The notes beneath the pieces are model-generated. The model was given only the letters and a program-made list of their open reading frames with translations, was not told the DNA's origin and made no database searches. The position numbers were made by a program, and so were the translations under genes. DNA of 64,000 bases from an uncultured Acidovorax sp. (lineage in GTDB: Bacteria; Pseudomonadota; Gammaproteobacteria; Burkholderiales; Burkholderiaceae_C), in assembly GCA_913774625.1 (NCBI GenBank), contig CAJYHL010000043.1, positions 1 through 64,000 on the forward strand, in the 5' to 3' direction. Positions 18,954-27,440 of the stretch are shown piece by piece; the stretch's first letter is position 1; every line of letters begins with the position of its first letter.

Positions 18954-19376
18954 CTAATGCCTTACCAGTGACTCGAAGGGCGTGCAGGCGATCTCGGCCA
19001 TCAGGGCCGTCATGCGCTCGTCCTCGCCGATCGCCTGCTGCACATGCAGGCGCAGGCCGGGGTGTTCAGCGCGCAGCGCCTGCACCAGCTGCGGCAGGTC
19101 TTCGCGGGCATGGCGGCCGGTGCCGAGGAACATGGGCACGATGGTGATGCGGGCGACGCCGCCCGCCGCCATGGCGCGGACCACCTGGGGCAGGTCGGGT
19201 TCGCTGAGTTCCAGGTAGGCGCACTGCACGGCCAGATCGGGCCGGTCGGCCGCGATGCGCGCTGCCACGGCCTCCATCGGCTTGCTCCAGAGCGGGTCGC
19301 GGGAGCCGTGGGCGAACAGCACGACGCCATCCCGGTCGTGGGCGGAAGAGGGCATGGAAAGGCTTTCTTGTGTCAT
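18954..19376 (-). CDS. cbiX: CbiX-type sirohydrochlorin chelatase
   Basis: Single-domain chelatase of the CbiX/SirB type, 140 residues, which inserts Co or Fe into sirohydrochlorin. Seen are VVLFAHGSRDPLW with the metal-binding His, ITIVPMFLGTGRHAREDLPQ with the second His, and the central ALRAEHPGLRL. Next to cysB, a siroheme (Fe) role serving sulfite reductase is the simplest reading; a cobalt role is not excluded. The ATG overlaps the lptG stop (ATGA). A later start at MPSSAHDRDG would give a form 7 residues shorter, closer to the family length. Confidence 0.85.
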   Translation of the reverse strand: MTQESLSMPSSAHDRDGVVLFAHGSRDPLWSKPMEAVAARIAADRPDLAVQCAYLELSEPDLPQVVRAMAAGGVARITIVPMFLGTGRHAREDLPQLVQALRAEHPGLRLHVQQAIGEDERMTALMAEIACTPFESLVRH

Positions 19377-20503
19377 CGCCTGAGCACCAGCCAGCCGAAG
19401 GCGCCCAGCGACAAGGCGCTGTAGATCAGGCCCGGCGCAGCCGCAGTCAGCCAGGGCGACCAGTTGCGCAGATTGCCCGCGTAGCCGAAGACGTTGTTCA
19501 GCAGGAAGAAGCTGATGCCGGCCATCACGCCGCCGAACACGTAGGCGGCGATGCCGCCCGAGCGGAAGTGCAGGTAGGCGAAGGGCAGCGAGAGCACGAC
19601 CATCACCAGGCAGCTCAGGGGGTAGAAGACCTTGCGCCAGAACTCGATCTCGTAGCGCTGGGCGGACTGGCCGTTCGCCTCGAGGTGGCGGATGTACTGA
19701 AACAGGTCGATGGTGGCCATCTTGTCGGGCTTGAGCAGCGAGGCCGCCACCATGTCGGTGCTGATGTGGGTGGGCCAGCGGTAGCTGGCTTCGGAGAAGC
19801 GCTCCACGCGCGGCGTGTCGCCCGGCTTGGGAACCAGCGCATCGCTGCCCAGGTGGAAGACGTTGCGGCGCACGCCTTCGAGATCCCAGCTTTCGCCATC
19901 GGCGGCGAATTCGCCGCGCTCGGCCTGCAGCGTGGAGGCGATGCGCCCGCGCGCATCGAATTCGTAGATGCGGATGTCGCGCATATTGCCGTTCGGGTCC
20001 AGCGCACGCACGTTCACGGCCACCGAATCGGCGCCCTGGCGCTCCTTCAGCCAGGCGCCGGTGGCGCCCAGGCTGATCTGGCCGGTCGCCCGGGCCTTGA
20101 TCAGCTGCGAGGCCCGGTCGCTGATGGGCGCCAGATAGTCGCCCACCGCGAAGGTCAGGATGGCGAAGCCGCAGCCCAGCACCAGCAGGGTGCGCAGCGC
20201 ACGCCAGGGCCCCAGCCCGCTGGTGCGCATGATGGTGAATTCGGAGCTCTGCGCCAGCCGCGCCATCACGAAGATGGTGCCGATCAGCACGGTGATGGGC
20301 AGCAGTTCGTAGAGGTGGGCCGGCAGGCTCAGCGCCACGAAGAGCAGGGCGTACGAGAGGGTGTAGCCGGCCTCGCCCGCGCGGCCCACCCAGCGCAGTT
20401 CGTCCACCATGTCGAAGAAGAAGAAGAGCGCCAGGAAGGCCAGCGTGACGAAGGCCACGCCGGTGAGGGCCTCGCGGTAGATGAGGCGGCGGATGGTCTT
20501 CAT
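19373..20503 (-). CDS. lptG: LPS export permease LptG
   Basis: Inner-membrane permease subunit of the LptB2FG ABC transporter, which lifts lipopolysaccharide from the inner membrane to the periplasmic LptC/A bridge. The 376-residue protein has the YjgP/YjgQ fold: three N-terminal helices (about 12-120, including LYELLPITVLIGTIFVMARL and the coupling-helix stretch SSEFTIMRTSGLG), a periplasmic beta-jellyroll domain (about 130-265) and three C-terminal helices. The gene overlaps lptF (ATGA) and cbiX (ATGA), so lptF-lptG-cbiX is one translation-coupled unit. Confidence 0.96.
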   Translation of the reverse strand: MKTIRRLIYREALTGVAFVTLAFLALFFFFDMVDELRWVGRAGEAGYTLSYALLFVALSLPAHLYELLPITVLIGTIFVMARLAQSSEFTIMRTSGLGPWRALRTLLVLGCGFAILTFAVGDYLAPISDRASQLIKARATGQISLGATGAWLKERQGADSVAVNVRALDPNGNMRDIRIYEFDARGRIASTLQAERGEFAADGESWDLEGVRRNVFHLGSDALVPKPGDTPRVERFSEASYRWPTHISTDMVAASLLKPDKMATIDLFQYIRHLEANGQSAQRYEIEFWRKVFYPLSCLVMVVLSLPFAYLHFRSGGIAAYVFGGVMAGISFFLLNNVFGYAGNLRNWSPWLTAAAPGLIYSALSLGAFGWLVLRR

Positions 20504-21597
20504 GCGGCGCTCCGTGGACGGCCCAGCAGCATGCGCAGCGACCAGTGGTTGTGCCGCCAGGCCAGCAGCCCCAGCCCGAAGGCCAGGGTGCCGCCGTGCA
20601 GCAGCAGCATGAACTCCCCGAGGCCCAGGCGCCCGGCGCCTACCCAGCTCTGCCCCAGGTTCATGAGGTTGTAGTAGGTGATGAAGGCGAAGAGCGCGAA
20701 CATCATGCTGCCGCTGCGCCCGGCCCGCGGATTGACCACGGCGACGGCCAGGCCCAGCACGACGAAGTTGAGCGCTGCGAACGCCAGGCCGAAGCGCCAG
20801 CCCAGTTCCGCCAGATCGGCGGGCGTGGGGTCGCGCAGCAGGTCCAGCGTGCCTTGCGTCTTCACGGCGGCTTCATCCGGCGTGCCTGGCGAGCCGGAGC
20901 CGACGCGCATGCCGTATTCCACGAAATCGCTGACCTTGAGGCCGGGCTTGTCCAGCGTGGTTTCCAGCCGCTGGCCGTCGCTCAGCAGGGCCACGCGCTC
21001 GCCCTTGCGCACCTCCAGGCGGGCGCTGCGCGCGGAGGTGACGGTCTCGCGGTCCTGCTCGTTGGTGGCGACGAAGACGTTGCTGGCCACGCCGGCATCG
21101 GAGGTGGCCTTGTCGATGAAGAACACGCGCGCGCCGTTGGCCGATTCCTGGAATTCGCCGGGCGCCACGCGGTCGATGTCGCTGCGCTGCTCGTATTGCG
21201 CGCGCAGTTCGACGACCTGCCGGTTGGCCCAGGGCCAGATGGCCAGCGCCAGCGCGGCGATCGCCAGCATCACCGGCCACGAAAAGCGCAGCAGCGGCGA
21301 GAGCAGGCTCATCAGTCCGCGACCGCTGGCGAACCAGATCACCATCTCGCTGTCGCGGTACATGCGCGTGAGCGTGCTCACCGTGGCTATGAACAGGCTG
21401 AGCGTGAGGATGGTGGACAGCTGGCCCAGCACCGTGAAGCCCATCACCAGCATCACGTCGGACGGGCTCACGCTGCCGCGGGCGGCCTGGCCCAGCGTGC
21501 GGATCAGCATCATGGTCATGACCACGGTGACCAGCACCACCAGGGTGGCCCCGAAGCTGCGCGCCAGCTCCTTGCGGATGGATGAATCGAATAACAT
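20500..21597 (-). CDS. lptF: LPS export permease LptF
   Basis: Partner of LptG in the LptB2FG transporter. The 365-residue protein begins MLFDSSIRKELARSFGATLV, has the coupling-helix region YRDSEMVIWFASG, a periplasmic jellyroll (about 125-260) and three C-terminal membrane helices (GLAFAALNFVVLGLAVAVVN onward). It is divergent from pepA with only 23 bp between the start codons, so the promoters of lptF and pepA must overlap each other or lie within the other gene's 5' end, which is the usual arrangement of these two genes. Confidence 0.96.
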   Translation of the reverse strand: MLFDSSIRKELARSFGATLVVLVTVVMTMMLIRTLGQAARGSVSPSDVMLVMGFTVLGQLSTILTLSLFIATVSTLTRMYRDSEMVIWFASGRGLMSLLSPLLRFSWPVMLAIAALALAIWPWANRQVVELRAQYEQRSDIDRVAPGEFQESANGARVFFIDKATSDAGVASNVFVATNEQDRETVTSARSARLEVRKGERVALLSDGQRLETTLDKPGLKVSDFVEYGMRVGSGSPGTPDEAAVKTQGTLDLLRDPTPADLAELGWRFGLAFAALNFVVLGLAVAVVNPRAGRSGSMMFALFAFITYYNLMNLGQSWVGAGRLGLGEFMLLLHGGTLAFGLGLLAWRHNHWSLRMLLGRPRSAA

Positions 21598-21620
21598 TGG
21601 CTCGAAGGAAAACGCCGATT

Positions 21621-23198
21621 ATGAACTTCGATCTGAAGACCCTGCCGCTGTCCACCGCCGCCGCCGAGAAGTGCGACCTGCTCATCGTGCTGGTGCCCGA
21701 CGGCTTCAAGCCGGCGGCCGACGCGCTGTCCACCCTGGTGGCTCATGCGCTCAAGGCGGGCGACCTGGAAACCAAGCCGGGCAAGAGCCTGCAGCTCTAC
21801 CAGGCGCCTGCCGTGGCCGCTCGCCGGCTGGTGCTGGCCGGTGGCGGCAACGGCAGCGCCAAGCAGGTGCGCCAGGCGCTGCTGGGCTGCGCTTCCGCGC
21901 TCAAGGGTTCGCAGATCAAGCGCGCGGCCGTGGTGTTCGCCGGCGCAGCCGATGCCGACGCGGTCTGTGCCACGGTGCTGGCCGTAGCGGACTGCAGCTA
22001 TGCCTATACCGCCACGAAATCCAAGGCCGAAGCGCCGGCCCTTGCCCGCGTCACCGTGGGCGTGCCGGATGCTGCCGCCGCGCGCGAAGGTTTCGTCCGG
22101 GGCACGGCCGTGGCGGCCGGCGTCGAGTTCGCCCGCGAATGGGCCAACCGACCGGCCAACCACGCTACGCCCACGCTGCTCGCCAACGCCGCCAAGACCC
22201 TGGCCAAGGCACCGCACATGCAATGCAAGGTCCATGGCCCGGCCGAGGTGGCCCGCCTGGGCATGGGCTCCTTCATGGCGGTGGCGCGCGGTTCCGAGGA
22301 GCCTCTGCGCTTCATCGAGCTGCACTACAACGGCGCGGCCAGGAACGTGGCGCCGGTGGTGCTGGTGGGCAAGGGCATCACCTTCGATACCGGCGGCATC
22401 TCCATCAAGCCGGCCGCCGAAATGGACGAGATGAAGTTCGACATGGGGGGCGCCGCCAGCGTGCTGGGCACCTTCCGCGCCCTGGCCGAACTCAAGCCCG
22501 CCATCAACGTGGTCGGCCTGATCCCCGCCTGCGAGAACATGCCCGACGGCCGCGCCGTCAAGCCCGGCGACGTGGTGACCACCATGAGCGGCCTGACGGT
22601 GGAAGTGCTGAACACCGATGCCGAAGGCCGGCTGGTGCTGTGCGATGCGCTGACCTACGCCGCGCGCTTCAAGCCCGCGGCCCTGGTGGACATCGCCACC
22701 CTGACGGGTGCCTGCGTGATCGCGCTGGGCAACCAGCGCAGCGGCCTCTTCGCGACCGACGACGCGCTCGCCGCACGGCTGCAGGCCGCGGGCGATGCCG
22801 CGCTCGACCCGTGCTGGCGCATGCCGCTCGACGACGAGTACGCCGAAGGCCTGAAGAGCAACTTCGCCGACATGGGCAACGTGGCCGGCCGTGCGGGCGG
22901 CTCGATCACGGCGGCCAAGTTCCTGCAGCGCTTCGTGGGCGATACGCCCTGGGCGCATCTGGACATCGCCGGCACGGCCTGGAAGAGCGGCGCCGCCAAG
23001 GGCGGCACGGGCCGGCCCGTGGGACTGCTGGTGCATTACCTGCTGGGCCTGGCCCAAGCCTCTGCGCCCGGCGCCGCGCGGCCTGCATCGGCAGCGGCTG
23101 CGCGCCGCCGGTCGGCGGGCGCTGCCGGCGCGGCCAGCCAGCCTGCACCGGCGGCTTCCAAGGCCAAGGCCAAGGCCGCGCGCTCCGCGGCGGCCTGA
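21621..23198 (+). CDS. pepA: Leucyl aminopeptidase (M17) with Ala-rich tail
   Basis: Cytosolic hexameric dizinc leucyl aminopeptidase (M17). PepA in some bacteria also binds DNA in Xer recombination. The start MNFDLKTLPLS (ATG 21621) fits the family; the frame is open a little further upstream without a ribosome site. Metal and catalytic motifs are intact: VGKGITFDTGGISIKP, MKFDMGGAAS, and the signature NTDAEGRLVL from Asn331. After the normal end at about residue 480 (GRPVGLLVHYLL) there is an added tail of about 45 residues, rich in Ala, Ser, Pro and Lys/Arg (ending KAKAKAARSAAA). It resembles in composition the tail of RsfS in this window. Next are holC and a small unknown gene. Confidence 0.96.
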   Translation: MNFDLKTLPLSTAAAEKCDLLIVLVPDGFKPAADALSTLVAHALKAGDLETKPGKSLQLYQAPAVAARRLVLAGGGNGSAKQVRQALLGCASALKGSQIKRAAVVFAGAADADAVCATVLAVADCSYAYTATKSKAEAPALARVTVGVPDAAAAREGFVRGTAVAAGVEFAREWANRPANHATPTLLANAAKTLAKAPHMQCKVHGPAEVARLGMGSFMAVARGSEEPLRFIELHYNGAARNVAPVVLVGKGITFDTGGISIKPAAEMDEMKFDMGGAASVLGTFRALAELKPAINVVGLIPACENMPDGRAVKPGDVVTTMSGLTVEVLNTDAEGRLVLCDALTYAARFKPAALVDIATLTGACVIALGNQRSGLFATDDALAARLQAAGDAALDPCWRMPLDDEYAEGLKSNFADMGNVAGRAGGSITAAKFLQRFVGDTPWAHLDIAGTAWKSGAAKGGTGRPVGLLVHYLLGLAQASAPGAARPASAAAARRRSAGAAGAASQPAPAASKAKAKAARSAAA

Positions 23199-23239
23199 GC
23201 CGGCTTGCGTCCGATGCCCCACCCGGCCCTGTTCCCGCG

Positions 23240-23674
23240 ATGACCGAGATCGCCTTCCATTTCAACGCGCCGGACAAGCTGGCCTATGCCTGCCGGTTCG
23301 CGCGCAAGGTGTCCCGGGCCGACGCGCGGCTGGCGGTCACCGGGCCGCAGGAACTGCTGGACCAGCTCGACCGCATGCTCTGGGCCATGGCGCCGACCGA
23401 CTTCGTCGCGCACTGCCGGGGCGATGCGGACGAGGACATGGCCATGGCCTCGCCGGTCATCCTGCTGCCCGACGCCGCCGCTGCGCCGCATGGCGATGTG
23501 CTGCTCAATCTGGGCAGCGCCGTGCCGGCGGCCTTCGGCCGTTTCGCCAGGCTGGTCGAAGTCGTCAGCAGCCACGACGAGGCCGACCGCCAGGCAGCGC
23601 GCGAGCGCTGGCGGCATTACGCCTCGCGCGGCTATGCCATCGTGCGCCACGATCTGGTGCTCAAGGGCGGCTGA
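23240..23674 (+). CDS. holC: DNA polymerase III chi subunit
   Basis: HolC (chi) links the clamp loader to single-strand-binding protein at the replication fork. The 144-residue protein opens MTEIAFHFNAPDKLAYACRF and has the chi pattern VTGPQELLDQLDRMLWAM, TDFVAHC, ASPVILLPDAAAAPHGDVLLNLG and VEVVSSHDEADRQAARERWRHYASRGYAI. The pepA-holC order is conserved in many proteobacteria. It starts 42 bp after pepA and ends 2 bp before the next ATG. Confidence 0.93.
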   Translation: MTEIAFHFNAPDKLAYACRFARKVSRADARLAVTGPQELLDQLDRMLWAMAPTDFVAHCRGDADEDMAMASPVILLPDAAAAPHGDVLLNLGSAVPAAFGRFARLVEVVSSHDEADRQAARERWRHYASRGYAIVRHDLVLKGG

Positions 23675-23676
23675 GC

Positions 23677-24171
23677 ATGGCCGTGCAGCAGCCGCCCAGC
23701 GGCCCACCCCCCAGATTTGTGCCTACGCTCACCGAGGTGGTGCAGATCGACGAGGGGGCCCCCGAAGCGCCGCCTTCGCCCGCAGCACCGCAGGCGGCGG
23801 TGCCCGAGCCGACTGCAGTTCCCGGGAGCGGACTCCACCCGACTCCGGCGCCAGAGTCTGCGCCAGTGCCTGCACCTGCCCTGCAAACCCTGCCTGCGCC
23901 TGCGGCGGGCTTGGCCGGCAGGGTGGCCTTCGCTCGGCCCCATTCGTCCGCCTTGCCTCACGGTATCGAGGAATACATCGTCCACCGCGTCATGCAGCGC
24001 GTGGACCTGGTGCTGGACATGCGCCTGCGCGAAGCCATCGCCACCGTCGTGCAGGAGCAGACCCGTTCCATCGTGCCCCGGCTGCGCGAGGAGGTGGAAT
24101 CGGTGGTGCGCCATGCGGTCTACGAAGCCGTGGCCGACGAGCTTTCTGCCGACCGCACGCCGCCGCTGTGA
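23677..24171 (+). CDS. Conserved hypothetical protein after holC
   Basis: A 164-residue product I cannot assign. The first half (about 1-75) is a low-complexity Pro/Ala linker (PPSGPPPRF, EAPPSPAAPQAA, and repeated PAP units). The second half (about 90-158) is predicted to be mainly helical and strongly patterned, with YIVHRVMQRVDLVLDMRLRE, AIATVVQEQTRSI and VPRLREEVESVVRHAVYEAV. It starts 2 bp after holC, so it is probably co-translated. Burkholderia has a DUF2486 gene at the matching site, and this could be its counterpart, but I cannot align them here. No signal peptide or membrane segment is seen. Confidence 0.7.
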   Translation: MAVQQPPSGPPPRFVPTLTEVVQIDEGAPEAPPSPAAPQAAVPEPTAVPGSGLHPTPAPESAPVPAPALQTLPAPAAGLAGRVAFARPHSSALPHGIEEYIVHRVMQRVDLVLDMRLREAIATVVQEQTRSIVPRLREEVESVVRHAVYEAVADELSADRTPPL

Positions 24172-24172
24172 G

Positions 24173-24200
24173 TTGACAGGGTATATCCCTGTGACTGAAT
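24173..24200 (+). promoter_or_regulatory. TTGACA box overlapping a perfect inverted repeat
   Basis: A consensus -35 box TTGACA (24173-24178) overlaps the inverted repeat ACAGGG-TATAT-CCCTGT (24176-24192). A poor -10 candidate CTGAAT (24195-24200) follows 16 bp downstream of the -35 box. The repeat begins 2 bp after the stop of the unknown gene and 114 bp before the start of the binding-protein gene. It looks like an operator for a dimeric regulator acting on that gene; the regulator is unknown. Confidence 0.5.
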
Positions 24201-24306
24201 GCGCCGTTTCGCGTGTTCCCTAGTGTTCTGGCCCATAAATTGCGATATGTTTCCCCGCGTTGAGACACACAATATTTCTCAGCGTTTACCTTTACTGGAG
24301 ATCCAT

Positions 24307-25434
24307 ATGCAATTGAAGTTGAAACTGACCGTCGTCGCAGCGATCGCCGCGGTGGCTGGCATGGCCACCGCCCAAGAAGTGGTGAAGATCGGCCACGTGG
24401 GCCCGGTTTCTGGTGCGCAAGCCCATTACGGCAAGGACAACGAGAACGGCGCTCGCATGGCCATCGAGGAACTGAACGCGCAGGGCGTCAGCATCGGCGG
24501 CAAGAAGGTCAAGTTTGAACTCCAGGCGGAAGACGATGCCGCCGATCCGAAGCAAGGTACCGCTGCAGCCCAGAAGCTGTGCGATGCCAAGGTCGCCGGC
24601 GTGGTGGGCCATCTGAACTCGGGCACGACCATTCCCGCTTCCAAGGTCTATAACGACTGCGGCATTCCACACATCACGGGCGCCGCCACCAATCCCAACC
24701 TGACCAAGCCCGGCTACAAGACCACGTTCCGCATCATCGCGAACGACAACGCCCTGGGCGCCGGCCTGGCTGCCTACGCCGCCGACGTGCTCAAGCTCAA
24801 GAGCGTGGCCATCATCGACGACCGCACGGCCTACGGCCAGGGCGTCGCCACTGTGTTCAAGAAGGTCGCTGCCGAGAAGGGCATCAAGGTCGTGGACGAG
24901 CAGTTCACCACCGACAAGGCCACCGACTTCATGGCCATCCTGACCGCCATCAAGGCCAAGAACCCCGATGGCATCTTCTTCGGCGGCATGGATCCCCAGG
25001 CCGGCCCGATGCTGCGCCAGATGGAACAGCTGGGCATGACCAACGTCAAGTACTTCGGCGGCGACGGCATCTGCACGTCCGAGATCGCCAAGCTGGCCGC
25101 CGGCGCCAAGACGCTGTCCAACGTGGTCTGCGCCGAAGGTGGCGCATCGCTGGCCAAGATGCCTGGCGGCCTGGCCTGGAAGGCCAAGTACGACGCCAAG
25201 TACCCCGGCCAGTTCCAGGTGTACAGCCCCTACACCTACGACGCCACCATGCTGCTGGTCGATGCCATGAAGCGTGCCGGCTCCTGGGATCCGAAGGTCT
25301 ACATCCCCGAGCTGGCCAAGTCCAACTACAAGGGCGTGACCGCCAACATCGCCTTCGAGCCCAATGGCGAGCTGAAGAACCCCGCCATCACCCTGTACGT
25401 GTACAAGGACGGCAAGAAGACGCCGCTGAACTGA
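24307..25434 (+). CDS. Liv-type ABC transporter substrate-binding protein (orphan)
   Basis: Periplasmic binding protein of the branched-chain amino acid (LivJ/LivK, Peripla_BP_6) family, 375 residues. GGAG lies 6 nt before the chosen ATG. The signal peptide is short (MQLKLKLTVVAAIAAVAGMA, cut near TAQ). The mature part shows KIGHVGPVSGAQAHYGKDNE, the ligand loop VVGHLNSGTTIPASKVYNDC, and AIIDDRTAYGQGVATVFKK. No permease or ATPase gene is adjacent, so it probably feeds a transporter encoded elsewhere. It has its own promoter candidate (24173-24200) and a strong terminator (25495-25529), as expected for a highly expressed single gene. Leu/Ile/Val is the likely ligand by close LivJ resemblance, not proven. 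Confidence 0.92.
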   Translation: MQLKLKLTVVAAIAAVAGMATAQEVVKIGHVGPVSGAQAHYGKDNENGARMAIEELNAQGVSIGGKKVKFELQAEDDAADPKQGTAAAQKLCDAKVAGVVGHLNSGTTIPASKVYNDCGIPHITGAATNPNLTKPGYKTTFRIIANDNALGAGLAAYAADVLKLKSVAIIDDRTAYGQGVATVFKKVAAEKGIKVVDEQFTTDKATDFMAILTAIKAKNPDGIFFGGMDPQAGPMLRQMEQLGMTNVKYFGGDGICTSEIAKLAAGAKTLSNVVCAEGGASLAKMPGGLAWKAKYDAKYPGQFQVYSPYTYDATMLLVDAMKRAGSWDPKVYIPELAKSNYKGVTANIAFEPNGELKNPAITLYVYKDGKKTPLN

Positions 25435-25494
25435 GCACTTCCTCTCGGCTGAGGCGGGCAGGGATCACTTCCCGGCCTGCCTCTCGAATCAAGA

Positions 25495-25529
25495 ACCCGG
25501 CAGCGCCGCCAAGGCCTGCCGGGTTTTTT
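25495..25529 (+). terminator. Rho-independent terminator of the orphan binding protein
   Basis: ACCCGGCAG (25495-25503) pairs perfectly with CTGCCGGGT (25516-25524); the T run 25524-25529 follows. It lies 60 bp after the stop. Confidence 0.92.
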
Positions 25530-25562
25530 CGTCGCGGTGTTTCCGTGGTGTTTGTACGGACG

Positions 25563-25585
25563 AAAAAAAACGGCCAGAGGCCGTT
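25563..25585 (-). terminator. Rho-independent terminator of the parvulin gene
   Basis: AACGGCC (25569-25575) pairs with GGCCGTT (25579-25585) around the loop AGA. Eight A at 25563-25570 become the T run for minus-strand transcripts. It lies 53 bp after the end of the parvulin gene. A CTTTT on the other side makes it partly bidirectional. Confidence 0.88.
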
Positions 25586-25638
25586 CTTTTCCGTAATGCA
25601 GCGCCTGCCTGTGGGAGAGGCGTGCTCGCTCTGGAGGA

Positions 25639-26424
25639 TCACTCCACCTTGGCCTTGGCGCGCAGTTCTTCCTGGAACTTGGCCAGCTTCTGCTGCTGCA
25701 GCTGCTGCGCGATCTGGGGCTTCACTTCGTCCAGCTTGGGCAGTTGCGCGTCGCGCACATCGTCCAGGCGGATCACGTGCCAGCCGAACTGGCTCTTGAC
25801 CGGCACCTGCGTCATCTGGCCCTTTTGCAGCTTGACCAGGGCTTCGGTGAATTCAGGCACGTAGGTGCTGGCATTGGCCCAGTCCAGGTCGCCGCCGCGG
25901 GCTGCGGAGCCGGGGTCCTTGGACTGCTTCTTGGCCAGGTCGGAGAACTTGGCCCCCTTCTTGATGGCGGCGATGATGGCCTTGGCCTCGTCTTCCTTTT
26001 CCACCAGGATGTGGCTGGCCTTGTATTCCTTGCCGGAGTTGGCGGCGACGTACTTGTCGTACTCGGCCTTGATCTCGGCGTCGGTGACCGGGTTCTTCTT
26101 CTGGTAGTCGGCGAAGAGTTCGCGGATCAGGATGGCCTGGCGTGCCAGTTCCATCTGCGCCTTGTAGTCGGGCGTGCCTTCCAGGCCGCGCTTTTGCGCT
26201 TCCTGCATGAAGATCTCGCGGGCGATCACTTCATCCTTGATCTGGTTTTCGATGTCGGGGGTGATGGGGCGGCCCGAGCGTTCCACTTGCTGTTTCAGCG
26301 CGTCGGCACGTTCCTTGGGGACGGCCTTGCCATTGACGATGGCGATGTTTTGCGCGGAGACCGGCAGAACCACCGTGCCCAGCAGAGCTGCGGCGACGAG
26401 GCCGGACAAGAGCTTTTTCTTCAT
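25639..26424 (-). CDS. Periplasmic peptidyl-prolyl isomerase, PpiC/parvulin type
   Basis: A 261-residue exported parvulin of the PrsA/SurA/PpiC type that assists folding of secreted or outer-membrane proteins. It has a signal peptide (MKKKLLSGLVAAALLGTVVL, cut after VSA), an N-terminal SurA-like chaperone helix region (about 25-130), and one rotamase domain (about 133-230) with KASHILVEKEDEAKAIIA, DLAKKQSKDPGSAARGGDLDW and FGWHVIRLDDVR. The C-terminus is helical and Gln-rich. It is the last gene of the minus-strand series selO-msrB-yciB-bolA-parvulin, with a terminator after it; 62 bp separate it from bolA. Confidence 0.92.
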   Translation of the reverse strand: MKKKLLSGLVAAALLGTVVLPVSAQNIAIVNGKAVPKERADALKQQVERSGRPITPDIENQIKDEVIAREIFMQEAQKRGLEGTPDYKAQMELARQAILIRELFADYQKKNPVTDAEIKAEYDKYVAANSGKEYKASHILVEKEDEAKAIIAAIKKGAKFSDLAKKQSKDPGSAARGGDLDWANASTYVPEFTEALVKLQKGQMTQVPVKSQFGWHVIRLDDVRDAQLPKLDEVKPQIAQQLQQQKLAKFQEELRAKAKVE

Positions 26425-26486
26425 TCGATTTCCAAAAAGAGGAAGTGGTTGCAGCGCCTGCGGCTGCGTGCCCGACGAGGGACTGG

Positions 26487-26771
26487 TCAGAGGGTTTCTA
26501 TGGCAATGGCATGGGCGCCGTTGTCAATGAAAACCTGCAGCGCATCATACACAAGGCGATGCCGCGCTATTCGTGTCCTGCCCGTAAAGAACGGTGACGC
26601 GATGCGCACCCTGAAATGCGTGCCGTAGCCCGTGCCGTTGGCGCCCACATGGCCGGCATGGGCCTCGCTTTCGTCCAGCACTTCGAGCTGCGTGGGCGCG
26701 AGCTGCTCCGCCAGGCGGCGCTGCATGGCCTCTGCGGTGACCGGGAACTGACACGCCTGGTTGCCGCTCAT
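26487..26771 (-). CDS. bolA: BolA family protein
   Basis: A small (94-residue) BolA-fold protein. BolA proteins pair with monothiol glutaredoxins to handle [2Fe-2S] clusters, and some act as regulators. The pattern [42 protein letters not shown] and LVYDALQ is typical, with the conserved His in SEAHAGH. AAGGA lies 9 nt before the ATG, which overlaps the yciB stop (ATGA). No glutaredoxin gene is nearby. Confidence 0.92.
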   Translation of the reverse strand: MSGNQACQFPVTAEAMQRRLAEQLAPTQLEVLDESEAHAGHVGANGTGYGTHFRVRIASPFFTGRTRIARHRLVYDALQVFIDNGAHAIAIETL

Positions 26772-27370
26772 GGCTGGATGTCCTTGGTTGCTGCCGTGCT
26801 GGCAGGCGCGGAGGCCGCGGCGCCCGCGCCACCTTCCTCGTCCTCTTCCTTCAGGAAGCGGCTGATGTAGAGCGCCTGCAGCACGACGAAGACCACCATC
26901 AGGCCCATGCCGCCGAAGAGCTTGAAGTTGACCCAGGTGTCGGTGTCGAAGCGGTGGGCCACCCACAGGTTGAGCAGGCCCATCACGGCGAAGAAGCCGG
27001 CCCAGCTCCACTGCAGCGTGCGCCAGACGGGCTCGGGCAGCTCCATCTGGCCGCCCATCACCGAACGGATCAGGTTCTTGCGGAAGACGAGCTGGCCCAC
27101 CGCCAGGGCGCCGCCCATCAGCCAGTACAGCACGGTGGGCTTCCACTTGATGAAGGTGTCGCTGTGCGAGAGCAGGGTGGCGCCGCCGAAGACGATGATC
27201 ACACCCAGGCTCACCCACTGCATGGGCTCGACCTTGCCGTGCCTGATGCGAAGGTAGGCGATCTGCGCCGCGGTGGCGGCGATGGTGACCGCGGTGGCCA
27301 CGTAGATGCCCCAGACCTTGAAGGCCGCGAAGAACAGGATGATGGGGAAGAAGTCGATCAGCAGTTTCAT
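26768..27370 (-). CDS. yciB: Inner-membrane septation protein YciB/IspZ
   Basis: Intracellular-septation-family membrane protein, 200 residues with about five membrane segments ([69 protein letters not shown], and two near the end). YciB is linked to cell-envelope integrity and division. After the last helix an added cytoplasmic tail ([19 protein letters not shown]) is present. It overlaps bolA by 4 bp and lies 70 bp after msrB. Confidence 0.94.
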   Translation of the reverse strand: MKLLIDFFPIILFFAAFKVWGIYVATAVTIAATAAQIAYLRIRHGKVEPMQWVSLGVIIVFGGATLLSHSDTFIKWKPTVLYWLMGGALAVGQLVFRKNLIRSVMGGQMELPEPVWRTLQWSWAGFFAVMGLLNLWVAHRFDTDTWVNFKLFGGMGLMVVFVVLQALYISRFLKEEDEEGGAGAAASAPASTAATKDIQP

Positions 27371-27440
27371 GAAGCGTTGGGCAGAAAGCGTGCATGGCCG
27401 GAACGCTGGCAGGCCCCGCGTGTGCGGGTGGGTACTGCGG

